Shown here: positions 5,907-7,131 of the stretch, in pieces
How positions within the stretch are numbered: position 1 is the first letter of the stretch
Layout of the letters: each line of letters begins with the position of its first letter
DNA from: an uncultured Nitrospinaceae bacterium
GTDB taxonomy: Bacteria > Nitrospinota > Nitrospinia > Nitrospinales > VA-1
Length of the DNA: 7,131 bases
Assembly: GCA_905182935.1 (NCBI GenBank)
Contig: CAJJDL010000333.1
Location: 1 to 7,131, forward strand
Reading direction: 5' to 3'
Translations under genes and position numbers: made by a program
Notes under the pieces: model-generated
The model's database searches: none
What the model was told of the DNA's origin: nothing
Seen by the model: only the letters and a program-made list of their open reading frames with translations

Positions 5907-7106
5907 ATGTACTTTTATAAAAAAATTAACCTTACTTATGACAGGCCGCTTTATAGTCAATTGATCAACACCCTACTTGCCCTCACCTTAGCTTTTCAAT
6001 TCACTGCCTGCTCAGCTAACCTGCAGTCTAAGGTCGCTGGAAACTTAAATCAAATGTCTAAGCAACAAACCGTAGCTATCCTTCCGGTAGAAATCATGAA
6101 AAAAGGCCAGGAAGAAACTGGAGAAATGCTACGCCAAGGACTCTATGCTAACCTTAAGGGAGCTAAGTTTAACCTTCTCGAGCGTTATGTAGTAGACGGA
6201 CTCCTTAAACAAAACAACCTACATAATCCAGCAGATTTTCTTAAAATCAACCCAATGCGATTTGCTGAAATACTTGGTGCTGACGCAGTATTGATTACCC
6301 GTATTAATAAAGTGGAGCGTTCATACTTAGTCATTCACTCTTCAATCGAGATCGGAATCTCTGCACAATTGGTAGACACTCGAACAGGAGAGATTTTGTG
6401 GCGTGCGGAGCAAACAGAACAAGACTATCAGGGCATCGCCAAAATCCCAACAGGCATTTCATCCGCCATTCTAGGACCTATTCAATTTGTAACTAATAAG
6501 CTCAACCTGCACCGGATGACCTCTAAACTAGTTGATAAGCTAACTGCAATAGTTAAAAACCCAGAGGACGCAAACAAAAAGGAAACTTTTAAAGAGACTC
6601 TTATTTCATCCGCAGCAACACGTGATCTCGAGAAAATTAAAGACGTAGCAAGCCTGAAAAGTGAGTGGGCTGATGATGTATCTGCCTACACAGAAGTTCC
6701 GCCAGACCTTATAGATCGTAAAAACCCCCTCCTTGTAAAACCGCATAAGAACCAGGGATCACTCCCCTCAAAGATCAATTGGAGGCAAAGAAAGACGAAC
6801 CTCAAACCCGCAATACCACAACAAGAAACAACTATTACGCCAGTCCAAAAACTAAAACAAAACCAACCTCCTCAATACACAATTCAAGTTGGAGCCTATA
6901 AAACGGAAAAAAATGCCCACCAAATGGTTAATAGATTGCTCAAGAAAGGGTATGAAGCACATATCAAATCTGAACTAAAGCAAGGCACGCCACTATTTAA
7001 AGTTCTCGTTGAAAAATTCAACAATAAAGAGAAGGCTTACGACCTAGCGAATAAACTCATCAACAAAGAAAACCTTCCAAGCTTTATCGTCACTACTGCC
7101 CCCTAA
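5907..7106 (+). CDS. GNA1162-like lipoprotein with C-terminal SPOR domain
   Basis: Predicted envelope lipoprotein of 399 residues. A long n-region (1-17) precedes a hydrophobic core (18-34) and the lipobox FTAC, putting the acylated cysteine at C35; S at +2 favours the outer membrane. The lipobox is imperfect because Q31 is unusual just before it. Residues about 52-215 repeat the core of the preceding lipoprotein: QTVAILPVE (54-62), EILGADAVLITRI (121-133) and LVDTRTGEILW (155-165). A K-, P- and Q-rich, probably disordered linker (about 221-322) leads to a SPOR domain (about 323-397) starting YTIQVGAYKTEKNA and containing a MVNRLLKKGY helix and FKVLVEKF strand. SPOR domains bind glycan strands lacking stem peptides, typically at the division septum. 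The product would therefore bridge outer membrane and peptidoglycan, with the core as a partner-binding unit. It is co-transcribed with its paralogue. SPOR assignment is firm, the core assignment good, and the process served is unknown. Confidence 0.87.
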   Translation: MYFYKKINLTYDRPLYSQLINTLLALTLAFQFTACSANLQSKVAGNLNQMSKQQTVAILPVEIMKKGQEETGEMLRQGLYANLKGAKFNLLERYVVDGLLKQNNLHNPADFLKINPMRFAEILGADAVLITRINKVERSYLVIHSSIEIGISAQLVDTRTGEILWRAEQTEQDYQGIAKIPTGISSAILGPIQFVTNKLNLHRMTSKLVDKLTAIVKNPEDANKKETFKETLISSAATRDLEKIKDVASLKSEWADDVSAYTEVPPDLIDRKNPLLVKPHKNQGSLPSKINWRQRKTNLKPAIPQQETTITPVQKLKQNQPPQYTIQVGAYKTEKNAHQMVNRLLKKGYEAHIKSELKQGTPLFKVLVEKFNNKEKAYDLANKLINKENLPSFIVTTAP

Positions 7107-7131
7107 AGCTTAAATACTTGTAATTAGAAAT

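Overview
The window looks like chromosomal DNA from a Gram-negative bacterium. It encodes an RND-type inner-membrane exporter, a periplasmic MlaC-family lipid-binding protein, and two lipoproteins of the GNA1162/DUF799 kind, one with a SPOR (peptidoglycan-binding) tail. All of these need a diderm envelope. The DNA is A+T-rich, and the intergenic stretches are even richer. The protein families fit Pseudomonadota or related lineages such as Nitrospinota, but the sequence alone does not settle the phylum. I see no transposase, integrase, tRNA, rRNA or CRISPR array.

Left part (1-4467, all genes on the minus strand). In transcription order these are an 838-residue MMPL/HAE3-type RND transporter (4467-1951), an MlaC/Ttg2D-family secreted protein (1816-1184), a GHMP-family sugar kinase (1067-72), and possibly the first 22 codons of another gene running off the left edge (66-1). 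The RND transporter and the MlaC-like carrier form a plausible envelope-lipid transport pair. Nothing here encodes the ABC permease, ATPase or MCE protein that normally partners MlaC. The 134-bp gap before the MlaC gene holds overlapping inverted repeats lying in and beside a possible sigma-70 promoter, so this gene may have its own regulated promoter. The kinase is related to D-glycero-D-manno-heptose 7-phosphate kinase and fucokinase. It probably belongs to a sugar-nucleotide pathway for surface polysaccharide, and its link to the transport pair is uncertain.

Middle (4468-4939). This 472-bp non-coding region separates the two divergent transcription units. It has a good candidate sigma-70 promoter with an A-tract UP element reading rightward, an 18-bp inverted repeat, an isolated GC palindrome, and clustered CACTTA hexamers.

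Right part (4940-7106, plus strand). Two lipoprotein genes lie 22 bp apart and are almost certainly one operon. Their N-terminal domains are recognisably paralogous, both with an ILPxE/ILPF-type strand, LG(T/A)DAV and VD(L/T)RTG(D/E)(L/I)LW. Their C-termini differ: the first ends in a predicted beta-sandwich domain, the second in a long linker and a SPOR domain. The best reading is a two-component outer-membrane-anchored assembly, one subunit of which can hold septal or denuded peptidoglycan. Its function is unknown and it is the most interesting item in the window.
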